Positions 48,637 to 61,096 are shown, counted from the first letter of the stretch. The stretch: DNA of 64,000 nt from Carnobacterium mobile DSM 4848 (GCF_000744825.1 NZ_JQMR01000001.1:1234501-1298500), one strand, 5' to 3'. Notes: generated by a model not told the origin, from the sequence alone. A program made the numbers and translations.

Positions 48637-51513
48637 TTACTGATTCAGCTCGTCTGTAAAATGATCCGTATTTAGTTGATCATCTGTTTGTGTCTCAAAA
48701 ATTTTTAAGATATACACTATTTCTGAATCCGGAATTAATAAATTTAATTTTGCCTTGATCAAGGCATTCGCTTTAAGAACTGCGACGTAATACGGATTCG
48801 TTTTTTCAATACTTTCTGTTTCAGAAGAAAGGGTGTCATTTAACAGCACACGCTCTAGTACGCCTGCTACATGCATCACTAAGCCGATTTTCAAGCTATT
48901 ACTAAAGGTCTCTTCTAGTTCAGTCTCAATGACTTGACTGTATTCCCATAAAATATCAATCAATTTATGAGGATTTAAGAAAGTAAAATACGTTCCTAAA
49001 TATTCTTCACATAGTTCTTTTGTGTCAATAGATCGAACAAAGTCAGATTCTTTACTTTGGCTTTCTAAGACGACTTGTTTGATTCGCTCTTTGCCAGAAG
49101 ATTGAAATAATTCTTCTAGTGTTAAATGCGGTGCTGCTATATTTGGATTGCTTACTCCGGCAGTCGCTAAAATTTGATGGTCTTCTGAGATTTTCTTGAT
49201 CGTTGTTTCCATATCTATTAAAGAAATAGAAAAGACCTCGATTTCTTCATCAATAAACTCAGTAAGCAGTTCCTCAACACGCTGTTTAATTCTGACGGCT
49301 GTACCTTCTCCAGTTGAACAAATGGTAATGATGGCTTTTGGCTGATTCATTTCTTTATTGAAACCCTCTGCTTGTGAAGGATGCGAATAATCTAAAAAGT
49401 TACTGTATCCTCTGAAACTTTTCAATGAATCATAGATTTCATTTAGCGGACTGTCCATCAGTGAAGTTTTCCGTGCTGCTTCCAACACAACTGGTGTCGT
49501 CACCATATCAATCGTCTTGATCGGAATGTCCGTCTCTCGCATTAATTTAGTACCAAAAGAAGTTAAGGATCCCATATCTACTAACAGCAGCACACCATTG
49601 CCTTCATTAACCGTTTGAACAGCATCATGAATCAAATCATAAGCACGATGCGGGTTCATCTCTAACGGCATATCTACGGCAGCGATATTTTGAACATTCA
49701 GCAGTTTAGCTACAACTTGTACCATACTGGTTGCAGTACTTCGCCCATGAGCGGCTACGACTATCCCTACTCGCCCGACCAAATTTTGTTCTTTCAGAGA
49801 AACTAATAACATCGTCAAATACCAACACTCTACTTCTGGAACGATTATTTGGTATTTTTCTTTAATGTGCTTTTTGATCATCAAAGCTACTGCATATTCT
49901 TTTTGATAATTAGAAATCAATTTTTCTAGTTCTTTATTTGTTTTGGTCTGAACAGTTCCTTCTCTAGAACGTTTAATAAAAGAACTCAAATGCAAACTCA
50001 TAGCATATAGAAAGTTATCTTTAAATTGATACTTTAAATATTCCTCTGCCATTTTCCAAATCTCTTTGGTCAATGTAATGATTTCTTGATCGACGATATC
50101 TTTTAAACCTTGTTCATTATCAAAGTTTAATTTGTTTGTTTTATAGAATGACTTTAAATGCAAATTAATATCCGTAGTAATAAAATTTTCAATGTTTTTT
50201 GCGTCGACGCCTTCTGCTTTTAATAAGGTTGCTTTGTCTCCAATAATTTCATATAGGTTAAATGGCAATTCATAGGTGTCTTTCTCCAAAATATATACAG
50301 AATCATCAGGATGCAAAACAAGTTTGGGTTCCAAATAATTAGAAATCTCGTTTAGTTCATTTCGGCGTTTAGCCAAACTTATCAACCCATCTTGTAAAGC
50401 AGGTGTTAAATCTTCCATAGTAATCGTTACTTCACTATAATTATCCATGCTATTTAAAAAACCTTTGGCACAGGCTAATTGAATATTTGATTTCAACTGA
50501 CCTACGTTTCCATAAGTTACGCTGCCTAATAGCGCCTTAACGACATTTTCATCCACTACGATGCGTTTATCGATTCGTTTTGCTTCTATGGACAAAAGCA
50601 GTTTTAATAATTGAACACGTTCTTTTGCCGGGCGATCATTAAAAGCAGGCAATTGGATAGTGATCGGTATCCGCCGTACAAATGTTTTTAAAAGTGCGGA
50701 ATCGGGATCTTCAGTCGTAGCACAAATTATCCGCACATTGGCAGTTAAACGTTCTTCCGCATCTCCCATCCGCTGGAAAGTTCCGTTATCCATAAAGTAA
50801 AATAGCATTTCTTGACCTTCTCGCGGCAAACGATGGATTTCATCTAGAAACAACATATTATTATCTGCTTTAAGCAACAGGCCGTCTTTGTCTTCTAAAG
50901 CACCTGTAAAAGAACCTTTCGCATGACCAAATAAATGAGACATCAACAGTTGGGGGTTTTGAGAATAATCGGCACAGTTAAAAACAATCATTGATTTGTT
51001 TTGATCGATCACTTCTTTTGCTTGAGAATATTGGTACATCGCATTTGCAAAAAAAGTTTTCCCTGAACCAGTAGGCCCGATAATCAAACTGTTCAACCCT
51101 TTAGGAGGATAGAAAATAGCGGCTTTCGCTTGTTCCATTTGATTTTTCAAACTGCCATTCGATCCGATCATATAATCAAATAAATCTTTGCCTTGTTTAT
51201 TTGCCTGTGCTTTCTTTGACGGTTCTTCATTTTTCTTAATTAAAGTATGTTCTTTATAAGAACTCACTTTTTTAGAAAGCGGCTTCCATTTTAAACAGCT
51301 AGCATCTACATATCGAACAGGTCGTCCTTTTAGTTTAACGATTTTTTCTTCGCGAACTAATTCGTTTAATTCTTTGCTGACATTACTCCGAACGATATCT
51401 AAATCCTTAGAAATCTCTATCGTTGTTAATCCACTGCCAAAATCTAGTTCTTCAGCCGTTAATTGTTCTGTATTTTTCTTCACATATTGATAAATAAGAT
51501 CTTTACGTTTCAC
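48637..51513 (-). CDS. LevR/ManR-like sigma-54-dependent transcriptional activator
   Basis: 958 residues. Domain order: N-terminal HTH (about 1-75), AAA+ sigma-54 interaction domain (about 110-340; Walker A GPTGSGKTFF, the GAFTGA-like loop GSFTGALEDKDG, Walker B LFLDEIHRLP), PRD1 (about 455-550), EIIA-Man-like domain (GIVVAAHGRSTATSM, about 580-700), EIIB-like domain (about 745-835), PRD2 (about 850-945). Such regulators switch on mannose-type PTS operons with RpoN, controlled by HPr/EII phosphorylation of the PRDs. GTG start at 51513 behind AAGGTGGG. Its target operon is not evident here. Confidence 0.93.
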   Translation of the reverse strand: MKRKDLIYQYVKKNTEQLTAEELDFGSGLTTIEISKDLDIVRSNVSKELNELVREEKIVKLKGRPVRYVDASCLKWKPLSKKVSSYKEHTLIKKNEEPSKKAQANKQGKDLFDYMIGSNGSLKNQMEQAKAAIFYPPKGLNSLIIGPTGSGKTFFANAMYQYSQAKEVIDQNKSMIVFNCADYSQNPQLLMSHLFGHAKGSFTGALEDKDGLLLKADNNMLFLDEIHRLPREGQEMLFYFMDNGTFQRMGDAEERLTANVRIICATTEDPDSALLKTFVRRIPITIQLPAFNDRPAKERVQLLKLLLSIEAKRIDKRIVVDENVVKALLGSVTYGNVGQLKSNIQLACAKGFLNSMDNYSEVTITMEDLTPALQDGLISLAKRRNELNEISNYLEPKLVLHPDDSVYILEKDTYELPFNLYEIIGDKATLLKAEGVDAKNIENFITTDINLHLKSFYKTNKLNFDNEQGLKDIVDQEIITLTKEIWKMAEEYLKYQFKDNFLYAMSLHLSSFIKRSREGTVQTKTNKELEKLISNYQKEYAVALMIKKHIKEKYQIIVPEVECWYLTMLLVSLKEQNLVGRVGIVVAAHGRSTATSMVQVVAKLLNVQNIAAVDMPLEMNPHRAYDLIHDAVQTVNEGNGVLLLVDMGSLTSFGTKLMRETDIPIKTIDMVTTPVVLEAARKTSLMDSPLNEIYDSLKSFRGYSNFLDYSHPSQAEGFNKEMNQPKAIITICSTGEGTAVRIKQRVEELLTEFIDEEIEVFSISLIDMETTIKKISEDHQILATAGVSNPNIAAPHLTLEELFQSSGKERIKQVVLESQSKESDFVRSIDTKELCEEYLGTYFTFLNPHKLIDILWEYSQVIETELEETFSNSLKIGLVMHVAGVLERVLLNDTLSSETESIEKTNPYYVAVLKANALIKAKLNLLIPDSEIVYILKIFETQTDDQLNTDHFTDELNQ

Positions 51514-51610
51514 TTGATCCCACCTTCTTTCGATATCGCTTTCATTCTACCACATTTTTACATTGATACACTACTATTTTTTGAATATAGTGTATCTTTT
51601 TTAAACAAAA

Positions 51611-51652
51611 AAGCCTTTGCTACTCGTAATGGGTCCGAGCAGCAAAGGTCTT
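51611..51652 (-). terminator. Terminator of eno
   Basis: AAGCCTTTGCT (from 51611) pairs with AGCAAAGGTCTT (to 51652) with an inner CTCG/CGAG stem; on the minus strand the hairpin is followed by CTTTTTTG. It lies 29 bp after the eno stop. Confidence 0.88.
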
Positions 51653-51680
51653 TTTTATTTTACTGTATCAAAAGGTTACT

Positions 51681-53012
<1,332 letters not shown>

Positions 53013-53036
53013 CTAGGATATATTATCCATGGTTTC

Positions 53037-53065
53037 ATTTTAGTTAAATTCCGCTTAAGATGCAA
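53037..53065 (-). promoter_or_regulatory. Promoter of eno
   Basis: Minus-strand TTGCAT (complement of 53060-53065), 17-bp spacer, TAAAAT (complement of 53037-53042). It gives enolase transcription independent of the upstream operon. Confidence 0.7.
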
Positions 53066-53431
53066 TGTATTTCCACTATTTCACATTTGTTCCCCATCTT
53101 CATATAAGTTCTTTCATTCAACTCCATTAAAGATAATAGATGAGTAAGCTGCAGCTTATTCCCATTCTTTTTCAATGAAGCCTACCGTGAATGATCAAAA
53201 TTATACACACTTATCTGCGCAAATAAGTTAGACGAAAATGAAAGAATTGAGGTTAAATAGATAGAATCCATTACCATTATTCAAGCTTGTTCAGTGTTTT
53301 TCGTAACCTTATAGTTAAGCTGCGAACGCTAGACATTCGGAAAAAAGATGAAATTATCCTCAAGGCTTTTAGCCTTTTGCGGGAATTTTTCTAATTTTCT
53401 GTCTGAGCTGGGCGAAAGCACTTCGCTTCCT
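53066..53431. other. Gap between gpmI and eno
   Basis: 366 bases without a gene. Contains a perfect 14-bp palindrome TAAGCTGCAGCTTA (53145-53158) and a small hairpin AAGGCT/AGCCTT near 53360-53376. No terminator with a good T-tract for gpmI is visible, so eno may also be reached by read-through. Confidence 0.5.
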
Positions 53432-54960
53432 TTATTTTTGGATAAGGCTTTCTCCAGTCATTTCTGCTGGTTTTTTAATGTTTAACAAGTCCAACATCGT
53501 TGGTGCAATATCTGCCAAACGTCCATCTTCACGTAACGTAACACCTTTTTTCGTTACGATTACTGGAACCGGAACAGTTGTATGAGCAGTATGCGGTTTT
53601 CCTTCTGGAGTGATCATTGTATCTGCATTACCGTGGTCAGCAAAGATGATAGCATAGCCATCTTTGGCAATAATCGCATCTACTACACGTCCTAAGTTTT
53701 CGTCTACTGCTTCGATTGCTTTGATCGTTGGTTCTAACATACCTGAGTGGCCAACCATGTCAGGGTTAGCAAAGTTTAAAATGATCGCATCGGATTTGTC
53801 TGCTTCAATATCAGCTACTAATGCATCCGTTACTTCATAAGCACTCATTTCAGGTTTTAAATCATATGTTTCTACTTTTGGAGAAGGAATCAAAATACGA
53901 TTTTCTCCTGGAAACTCTTCATTACGTCCACCGTTCATAAAGAAAGTGACATGCGGATACTTTTCAGTTTCTGCAATTCGTAATTGTGATAAACCTTCAT
54001 TAGAAAGAACTTCTCCAATGACATTTTTTAATGCGATTGGTTCAAAAGCAACTTCTGCTTTAATGCTTGGGTTGTAAAGTGTCATTGTCACAAATTTAAC
54101 ATTTTCAGCTCTTACACCGCGATCGAAGTGTTCCCACTCGTCGTCTGTAAAGGCATTCGATAATTGAATAGCACGGTCAGGGCGGAAGTTAAAGAAGATA
54201 ATAGAATCATTGTCTTCAATTGTTGCTACCGGTTTGCCGTCTTTTTCAATTACTGTCGGAATCACGAATTCGTCAAATTTTTCTGAAGCGTAGCTGGTTT
54301 CAACAGCTTCCATGGCACTATGTGCTTTAACACCTTCGCCATGAGCGATTGCATTGTACGCTTTTTCAACACGTTCCCAACGTTTGTCGCGATCCATTGC
54401 ATAAAAACGTCCAGAAACTGTCGCAATTTCACCTGCTCCAATTTCTTTCATGGCTTTTTCTAATTGTTCAACATAACCAATACCTGAATTAGGTGCTACA
54501 TCGCGTCCATCAAGAAAAGCATGAACGTACACCTTGCCTACACCTTTTTCTTTGGCTGTTTTAATCAAAGAAATCAAGTGTTTGATATGGCTGTGAACTC
54601 CACCGTCTGATAGAAGTCCGAACAAATGCAAAGCTGATTGTTTTTCAACCGCTTGATTCATTGCACTGCTTAAAACAGGGTTTGTTTGAAATTCGCCTTC
54701 TTCAATTGCTTTATCGATTCGGGTCAAACTTTGATAAACAATACGTCCAGCACCAATATTGGTATGTCCAACCTCAGAATTTCCCATTTGGCCTGCTGGA
54801 AGTCCAACATCCAAGCCGGAAGCTTTCAATTGACTGTGAGGATATGTTGCCATATAACGATCGAAATTAGGTTTTTTTGCTTGTGCTACCGCATTGCCCA
54901 TTACTTCGTTACGCCATCCAAGTCCATCAAGAATAATGATGGCTACTGGTGATTTACTCA

Positions 54961-54961
<1 letters not shown>
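53432..54961 (-). CDS. gpmI: 2,3-bisphosphoglycerate-independent phosphoglycerate mutase
   Basis: 509 residues, metal-dependent alkaline-phosphatase fold. The catalytic Ser lies in [13 protein letters not shown], metal sites in IILDGLGWR and [22 protein letters not shown]. Interconverts 3- and 2-phosphoglycerate. Starts in an overlap TAATG with the tpiA stop, so coupled to it. Part of cggR-gapA-pgk-tpiA-gpmI. Confidence 0.98.
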
Positions 54962-55740
<779 letters not shown>

Positions 55741-55751
55741 TCAAAATAAAC

Positions 55752-56939
55752 TTATTTTTCAGAAATTGACGCTACTCCTGGTAATTCTTTGCCTTCTAGG
55801 TATTCTAGAGAAGCGCCGCCACCAGTTGAAATGTGTGTGAATTGATCTGCGAATCCTAATTCCATAGCTGCTGCTGCAGAATCTCCACCGCCGATAATAG
55901 TTGTTGCATCTGTTAAACCAGCAATGGCTTCACAAACACCAATCGTACCTTTAGCATAGTTTGACATTTCAAATACGCCCATTGGACCATTCCATACAAC
56001 TGTTTTAGCACCTTTTAATTCGTTGGCGAATAATTCAATTGTTTTCGGTCCAATATCAAGCCCCATTTGATCGCTTGGTACAGCACCTTCATGGATTTCA
56101 TTTGGGACGTCATTGCTAAATTCAGGAGCTGTTACTGAATCGACTGGCAAAATCAATTTGTCGCCGCCTTTTTCAATCAAGCTCTTAGCTAATTCGATTT
56201 TATCTTCTTCAACTAATGATTTCCCAATGTCGATTCCTTTAGCTGCATAGAAGGTATAAGTCATTCCGCCGCCGATCAAAACTTTATCTGCTTTATCCAA
56301 TAAATTTTCGATGACGCCGATTTTATCGCTAACTTTTGCTCCGCCTAAAATAGCTATAAATGGACGTTTTGGTTCATCAACTGCTCCGCCGATGAATTTG
56401 ATTTCTTTCTCCATCAAGAAACCGGCAGCAGATTCAATATTTGAAGCGATACCTACGTTTGAAGCGTGAGCACGGTGAGCCGTACCAAAAGCATCGTTTA
56501 CAAATACATCGCCTAAACTAGCCCAGTATTTGCCAAGCTCAGGGTCGTTTTTGCTTTCTTTTTTACCATCAATATCTTCAAAACGCGTATTTTCGAAAAG
56601 CAATACATCCCCATCTTTTAAAGCAGCGATAGCATCTTCTAATTCTTTTCCTCGCGTTTCAGGAACGAAAGTAACATCTTTGCCAAGCAATTCGCTTAGA
56701 CGTTCAGCAACCGGACGCAAACTTTTGTCCGCTTTGTCCTCTTCTGTTTTCACTTTACCCAAGTGAGAGAAAAGAATCACTTTTCCGCCTTGTTCCATAA
56801 TATATTGAATAGTCGGTAATGCAGCTTGGATACGGTTGTCGTTTGTAATTTTTCCGTCTTTCATTGGAACGTTAAAGTCGGCACGGACTAAAACTTTTTT
56901 ATCTTTCAACTCTAAATCAGTTACTACTTTTTTTACCAT
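55752..56939 (-). CDS. pgk: Phosphoglycerate kinase
   Basis: 395 residues. Substrate-site [19 protein letters not shown] and the nucleotide-binding [13 protein letters not shown] and WNGPMGVFE are present. Transfers phosphate from 1,3-bisphosphoglycerate to ADP. Follows gapA, from which it is separated by an intrinsic terminator hairpin at 56983-57009; ribosome site GAGGAGG. Confidence 0.99.
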   Translation of the reverse strand: MVKKVVTDLELKDKKVLVRADFNVPMKDGKITNDNRIQAALPTIQYIMEQGGKVILFSHLGKVKTEEDKADKSLRPVAERLSELLGKDVTFVPETRGKELEDAIAALKDGDVLLFENTRFEDIDGKKESKNDPELGKYWASLGDVFVNDAFGTAHRAHASNVGIASNIESAAGFLMEKEIKFIGGAVDEPKRPFIAILGGAKVSDKIGVIENLLDKADKVLIGGGMTYTFYAAKGIDIGKSLVEEDKIELAKSLIEKGGDKLILPVDSVTAPEFSNDVPNEIHEGAVPSDQMGLDIGPKTIELFANELKGAKTVVWNGPMGVFEMSNYAKGTIGVCEAIAGLTDATTIIGGGDSAAAAMELGFADQFTHISTGGGASLEYLEGKELPGVASISEK

Positions 56940-56982
56940 TGAGAGATCCTCCTCAATTTCAATTTTCTAATCAAAAAAGAAA

Positions 56983-57009
56983 AGCAGGGAAGCGCGCTGC
57001 TCCCCCGCT
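56983..57009 (-). terminator. Intrinsic terminator or attenuator between gapA and pgk
   Basis: Minus-strand AGCGGGGGAGC pairs with GCTTCCCTGCT over 11 bp with two G-U pairs, followed by TTTTCTTTTTT. It would stop a share of transcripts after gapA and leave pgk-tpiA-gpmI at a lower level. Confidence 0.78.
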
Positions 57010-57037
57010 TATCAAAACGTTCTACTGTTCTTTAAAA

Positions 57038-58045
57038 TTAGTGGCTTAATTTAGCAAAGTATTCTAAAGTACGTACTAATTGTGCAGTGTATGACATTTC
57101 GTTGTCGTACCAAGCAACAGTTTTAACTAATTGTTTGTCTCCAACAGTCATTACTTTAGTTTGAGTTGCGTCATATAATGAACCAAAAGTCATTCCTAAG
57201 ATATCAGAAGAAACGATTGCATCTTCAGTGTAACCATAAGATTCGTTTGAAGCTGCTTTCATAGCTGCGTCAACTTCTTCAACAGTTACTTTTTTGTCTA
57301 AAACAGTCACTAATTCAGTTAATGAACCAGCTGGTACAGGAACACGTTGTGCTGCTCCGTCTAATTTACCTTTTAATTCAGGAATAACTTCACCGATTGC
57401 TTTAGCAGCACCAGTTGTGTTAGGAACGATGTTAGCTGCTGCAGCACGAGCACGACGGAAGTCGCCTTTTGGATGTGGAGCATCTAATGTGTTTTGGTCA
57501 CCTGTGTAAGCATGAATAGTTGTCATCAATCCTTGAACGATACCATATTTGTCGTTTAAGACTTGTGCCATAGGAGCTAAACAGTTAGTTGTACATGAAG
57601 CGCCAGAAATAACTGTTTCAGATCCGTCAAGAGTTTCATGGTTTACGTTGTAAACGATTGTTTTCATGTCACCAGTTGCTGGTGCAGAGATAACAACTTT
57701 TTTAGCTCCAGCTTTCAAGTGCAATTCAGCTTTTTCTTGAGTTGTGAAGAAACCAGTACATTCTAAAACGATTTCTACGCCTAATTCTCCCCATGGAAGT
57801 TCTTCAGGGTTACGGTTGCTTAAGATTTTTACGTCTTTTCCGTTAACTGCAAAAGCACCATCTTTAACTTCTACTTCACCGTTGAAACGACCTTGAGTTG
57901 TATCGTATTTCAATAAATGAGCTAACATATTTGCATCTGTCAAGTCATTGATTGCTACTACTTCAATACCTTCTACTTCTTGAATACGGCGGAAAGCAAG
58001 ACGTCCAATACGTCCAAACCCATTAATACCTACTTTAACTGTCAT
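57038..58045 (-). CDS. gapA: Glyceraldehyde-3-phosphate dehydrogenase (glycolytic, NAD)
   Basis: 335 residues. NAD-binding [15 protein letters not shown], catalytic Cys in [12 protein letters not shown], the His in the following segment, and NPEELPWGE. Directly after the regulator CggR as in Bacillus. Asp in the dinucleotide loop (NDLTDANM) favours NAD over NADP. Start behind AAAGGAGGAAA. Followed by the partial terminator before pgk. Confidence 0.98.
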   Translation of the reverse strand: MTVKVGINGFGRIGRLAFRRIQEVEGIEVVAINDLTDANMLAHLLKYDTTQGRFNGEVEVKDGAFAVNGKDVKILSNRNPEELPWGELGVEIVLECTGFFTTQEKAELHLKAGAKKVVISAPATGDMKTIVYNVNHETLDGSETVISGASCTTNCLAPMAQVLNDKYGIVQGLMTTIHAYTGDQNTLDAPHPKGDFRRARAAAANIVPNTTGAAKAIGEVIPELKGKLDGAAQRVPVPAGSLTELVTVLDKKVTVEEVDAAMKAASNESYGYTEDAIVSSDILGMTFGSLYDATQTKVMTVGDKQLVKTVAWYDNEMSYTAQLVRTLEYFAKLSH

Positions 58046-58084
58046 AACTAAATTTCCTCCTTTAGGAATCGTAAAAATTTTATT

Positions 58085-59122
58085 TTAAAGGGTTATCCCT
58101 CTTAAAATCTGATTAGCGGCACCTTCATCTGTAATCAACCACGTCTGAGCGGGTGCTCTTTTCATATAAGCTTCAATTGCCTCAGCTTTAGATTTCCCAC
58201 CGGCAATCGCGATCACGCTAGAAATCTGCGCAAGATCTTGTGATTGCATACCAATACGAGGGATTTTATAAACGACTTCTCCCTTTTGGTTGTAGAATTC
58301 TCCAAAAGCCTCTCCAACTGCTGCTTTTTCTTTAATCAGAGCTAGAGCTTCTTGGCTCATCCCTCTGCGCTCTGCCATGTGTAAGGCATTTCCAATGCTG
58401 TACAATACACAATTAGCTTGTTTAACCAGTTTCAGCGTTTTTTTGATTTCTGGTTCTTGTAGAAGTGGTTTATATGTTTCTTCACTTACTTGTTCCGGTA
58501 CATAAAGAACACGGTTTTTCCCGCCCGTTTTTTTAGCCATTTGAGCACTGACAGCATTAGCCTGGATGTCAACTGCTTCACCTAGCCCACCTCTTGCTGG
58601 TACGAATACAAGCTCGCGATGATAAGAAAGACTTTCATCCATATGATTGGCAACTTCAGCCATTGTTGTTCCACCCATAACTGCCACAATATTATTTCCT
58701 TCAGGCAGTAAGAGTTTTAAGGCATCCATCGTCGCTCGGCTTAGTTCTTCTTGGACTTTAGCCTGTTCTTCTGAATCCCCAGAGACAATCACACAATGTT
58801 CTATTTGAAAATAGGTAGCTAATTGATTCTCTTTTGCGCGCATCCCAAGTAGTTGTCCCATCATTTGATCCAGTTCATGATATACAATTTCTCCGTTAGC
58901 GGTTAGCTGCATACCCAACTTGGATGTTTGGACTAAGTTTTGCTTTTTTAAAGCATCAACTTCAGTTCTCAGTACGCGCTCAGTGATATTCATTTTACCA
59001 GCTAATACACGCCGACCTACAGGGCCCACTAAATAAATATTGCGTAAAATCTGGTAACGTCCTCTGAGTGTATCCATAATGTCCGGTGCTACTTTTTCAA
59101 TAATAGACAATACATCTTGCAT
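58085..59122 (-). CDS. cggR: Central glycolytic genes regulator CggR
   Basis: 345 residues, SorC/DeoR type repressor. N-terminal winged helix with GPVGRRVLAGKMNITERVLRTEVDAL, effector domain with VMGGTTMAEVANHM and YVPEQVSEETYKPL, sugar-phosphate pocket near the C-terminus. In B. subtilis fructose 1,6-bisphosphate relieves its repression of the gap operon. First gene of the operon; the putative double operator lies just before the start. A short AGGG-ATAA-CCCT hairpin spans its stop, like the mRNA processing hairpin of Bacillus cggR-gapA. Confidence 0.95.
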   Translation of the reverse strand: MQDVLSIIEKVAPDIMDTLRGRYQILRNIYLVGPVGRRVLAGKMNITERVLRTEVDALKKQNLVQTSKLGMQLTANGEIVYHELDQMMGQLLGMRAKENQLATYFQIEHCVIVSGDSEEQAKVQEELSRATMDALKLLLPEGNNIVAVMGGTTMAEVANHMDESLSYHRELVFVPARGGLGEAVDIQANAVSAQMAKKTGGKNRVLYVPEQVSEETYKPLLQEPEIKKTLKLVKQANCVLYSIGNALHMAERRGMSQEALALIKEKAAVGEAFGEFYNQKGEVVYKIPRIGMQSQDLAQISSVIAIAGGKSKAEAIEAYMKRAPAQTWLITDEGAANQILRGITL

Positions 59123-59141
59123 GAGAAACCTCTTCCTGACC

Positions 59142-59178
59142 GGGTCATTTTACGACCAGGTGAGTCGTTTAGCGACCC
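59142..59178 (-). promoter_or_regulatory. CggR operator, two dyads
   Basis: Two near-palindromes, GGTCATTTTACGACC (59143-59157) and AGTCGTTTAGCGACC (about 59163-59177), with centres 20 bp apart, lie 20-55 bp upstream of the cggR start. The arrangement resembles the tandem CggR site of B. subtilis (GGGAC...TGTC twice). The bases differ, so the factor would have adapted. Confidence 0.7.
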
Positions 59179-59480
59179 TTCTTACCTAAAAAAACAAGAG
59201 AATCACGTGAGACAAGACATTCAGTTAACTGTATGCTTTAAACTTGTTCTCTCTAGCAGCACAAAATAACTGACTGCGTTCATCTCTTACATTGTTTATT
59301 TTACCATTTCGCCTAACAACTTTCAACTATAAAGGTTCAATATGAAATCAATAAATTTTCTACAGCTATTTGTATTCTTTATTGTTTTTTCCTTGCTTAT
59401 TCTATCAAAAAAACCGCTAAGAACGAAAGATAGATTTTTTAACTGCTTGTTTGTTCAGTTTTTATTTCTTCTTATTGCTC
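59179..59480. other. Gap upstream of cggR
   Basis: About 300 AT-rich bases between the CggR operator and the DsbA-like gene. It must hold the gap operon promoter, but no -35/-10 pair with good spacing stands out. Nothing else is recognised. Confidence 0.45.
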
Positions 59481-60011
59481 TTACTTTAATTCTGCTTCAA
59501 TCAAATCTTTTAATTCCTTCGTCGTAATGTGTTCGTCAAAAATTTCATCGCCAATAAAAATGGTAGGTACAAATACCACATTAGCACGGCCAGCTTCTTC
59601 TATGATGCCATTGATTTCTTTTTCGTTTGGATTTAAAGATAGACCTCGTTTTTCTTCAACGTAAGCTTCGACGTCAGCTGCTCCTCCTAAATCGCCCCAC
59701 TCATCTTGCTTTTCAAAAAAGTAATCCATTTCTTCTAAAGCTTTTTCAGGATGCGTATAATCTAAATAATGATGAACTACATTTCCTTTTGCTAGACTTG
59801 GTTTTTCTTTATCAAAGTGCTTAATGATTCGTTGAACTTTGCCTGCTGCAACATATTCTGCTAACAACTCTTTCGATTCCTCATACCATTGTTTGCAGTA
59901 AGGACAGCGCAAGTTTATAAACTCTATTATTTTTACAGGTGCTTCTGGATTGCCGATTTTAAATCCATAAGTTGTATCAACTTCGTTTGCTTTGATTTTA
60001 CTAATATCCAT
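59481..60011 (-). CDS. DsbA-family cytoplasmic thiol-disulfide oxidoreductase
   Basis: 176 residues, thioredoxin-like with active site CPYC in INLRCPYCKQW and cis-Pro in VFVPTIFIGDEIF. No signal peptide, so cytoplasmic. Related to FrnE/DsbA-like Thioredoxin_4 proteins of Lactobacillales. The substrate is unknown. Monocistronic, behind AAAGGAG, next to element C. Confidence 0.85.
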   Translation of the reverse strand: MDISKIKANEVDTTYGFKIGNPEAPVKIIEFINLRCPYCKQWYEESKELLAEYVAAGKVQRIIKHFDKEKPSLAKGNVVHHYLDYTHPEKALEEMDYFFEKQDEWGDLGGAADVEAYVEEKRGLSLNPNEKEINGIIEEAGRANVVFVPTIFIGDEIFDEHITTKELKDLIEAELK

Positions 60012-60134
60012 ACTTAAGAATCTCCTTTATCTTTTAATACTTAATAGTATACAGGCATTTTCTGTTAATTGTTATTTTTTCGATTCCACTTTCTTGAAAA
60101 TCGATCTTTTATAAGTACTACCATTCTGTTTTAG

Positions 60135-60386
60135 GGTTCTTTATCGAATTGTGTTGGTCATGCTTAATAATGAAATTTCCTCCGGAATTTACGCGTCTGC
60201 TTGCAAGAGCCATGGGAACGACTGGAGCCTTACTTGTCTCCAGCCTTTCAAGCCTCAAACGAAGCCTAACCGCTTCGTAATTCGCATTGAATCCTTTACA
60301 TGGCTGCAAGGAGCCGCTATTCCTCCGAAAATTTCAAGTTGTGGAATAGACTCATTCTTCTTACCAACACTAAAAATAATAGAATC
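60135..60386. mobile_element. Miniature inverted-repeat element, copy C (252 bp)
   Basis: Begins GGTTCTTTATCGAATTGTG and ends ACCAACACTAAAAATAATAG then AATC. Flanked by TGTTTTAG (60127-60134) and TATTTTAG (60387-60394), an 8-bp duplication with one mismatch. Contains the same core as A, including CGAAGC/GCTTCG and TCCAGCC/CTGGAGCC type hairpins and the GAAATTTCC-tcc-GGAATTT block. It lies between the DsbA-like gene and the clpP terminator, about 26 bp from the latter's T-tract. Confidence 0.85.
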
Positions 60387-60418
60387 TATTTTAGCTGTTT
60401 CTTATCAAATAGCAAAAA

Positions 60419-60463
60419 AACGCAGAAAGCTACCAAATGTTTTTTGGTGGGACTTTCTGCGTT
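60419..60463 (-). terminator. Terminator of clpP
   Basis: AACGCAGAAAG (60419-60429) / CTTTCTGCGTT (60453-60463) with an inner CCAAA/TTTGG stem, T-run on the minus strand. It lies about 37 bp beyond the clpP stop. Confidence 0.9.
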
Positions 60464-60499
60464 TTTTAAATTAACTGTTCCTGGTTAGGCAGTCTCTTC

Positions 60500-61096
60500 T
60501 TATTGTTTTAATTCAGAATTGTTTTCCATGATTTCGTCAATCAAACCGTAAGCTTTCGCATCTTCTGCACTCATGAAGTTATCACGGTCTGTGTCTCGTT
60601 CAATTACTTCAATCGGTTGTCCTGTACGTTCTGCTAAAATTTTATTTAGACGTTCACGCGTTTTTAAGATGTGACGTGCAGCAATTTCAATTTCAGTTGC
60701 TTGTCCTTGTGCTCCGCCTAACGGTTGATGAATCATAATTTCAGCGTTTGGTAAAGCAAATCGTTTTCCTTTTGTTCCTGCTGTCAATAAGAAACTTCCC
60801 ATTGAAGCTGCCATTCCCATTGCAATGGTTTGAACATCTGCTTTAATAAAGTTCATTGTATCATAAATAGCTAAACCAGCTGTGACACTTCCGCCTGGTG
60901 AATTAACGTAAACAAAAATATCTTTCTCAGAATCTTGAGCATCTAAGAATAACAATTGAGCAATAACAGAGTTGGCTACATTGTCATCAATTTGACCACT
61001 CAACATAATAATGCGATCTTTTAATAAACGTGAATAAATATCATAAGCACGTTCGCCTCTTGGCGATTGTTCGATTACTGTAGGTACTAAGTTCAT
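60500..61096 (-). CDS. clpP: ATP-dependent Clp protease proteolytic subunit ClpP
   Basis: 198 residues. Serine of the triad in [11 protein letters not shown], His in [10 protein letters not shown], Asp in [11 protein letters not shown]. It forms the 14-mer proteolytic barrel that works with ClpX/ClpC/ClpE. Behind TTAAGGAGG. A CtsR-type box lies 85 bp upstream, so heat and misfolding stress would induce it. The tmRNA tag ending ALAA is a known type of ClpXP substrate. Confidence 0.98.
   Translation of the reverse strand: MNLVPTVIEQSPRGERAYDIYSRLLKDRIIMLSGQIDDNVANSVIAQLLFLDAQDSEKDIFVYVNSPGGSVTAGLAIYDTMNFIKADVQTIAMGMAASMGSFLLTAGTKGKRFALPNAEIMIHQPLGGAQGQATEIEIAARHILKTRERLNKILAERTGQPIEVIERDTDRDNFMSAEDAKAYGLIDEIMENNSELKQ

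Noticed and set aside
48428-48665. Full gene between levR and EIIB
   Set aside because: The 70-codon frame has no start codon and its resemblance to any family is too weak.
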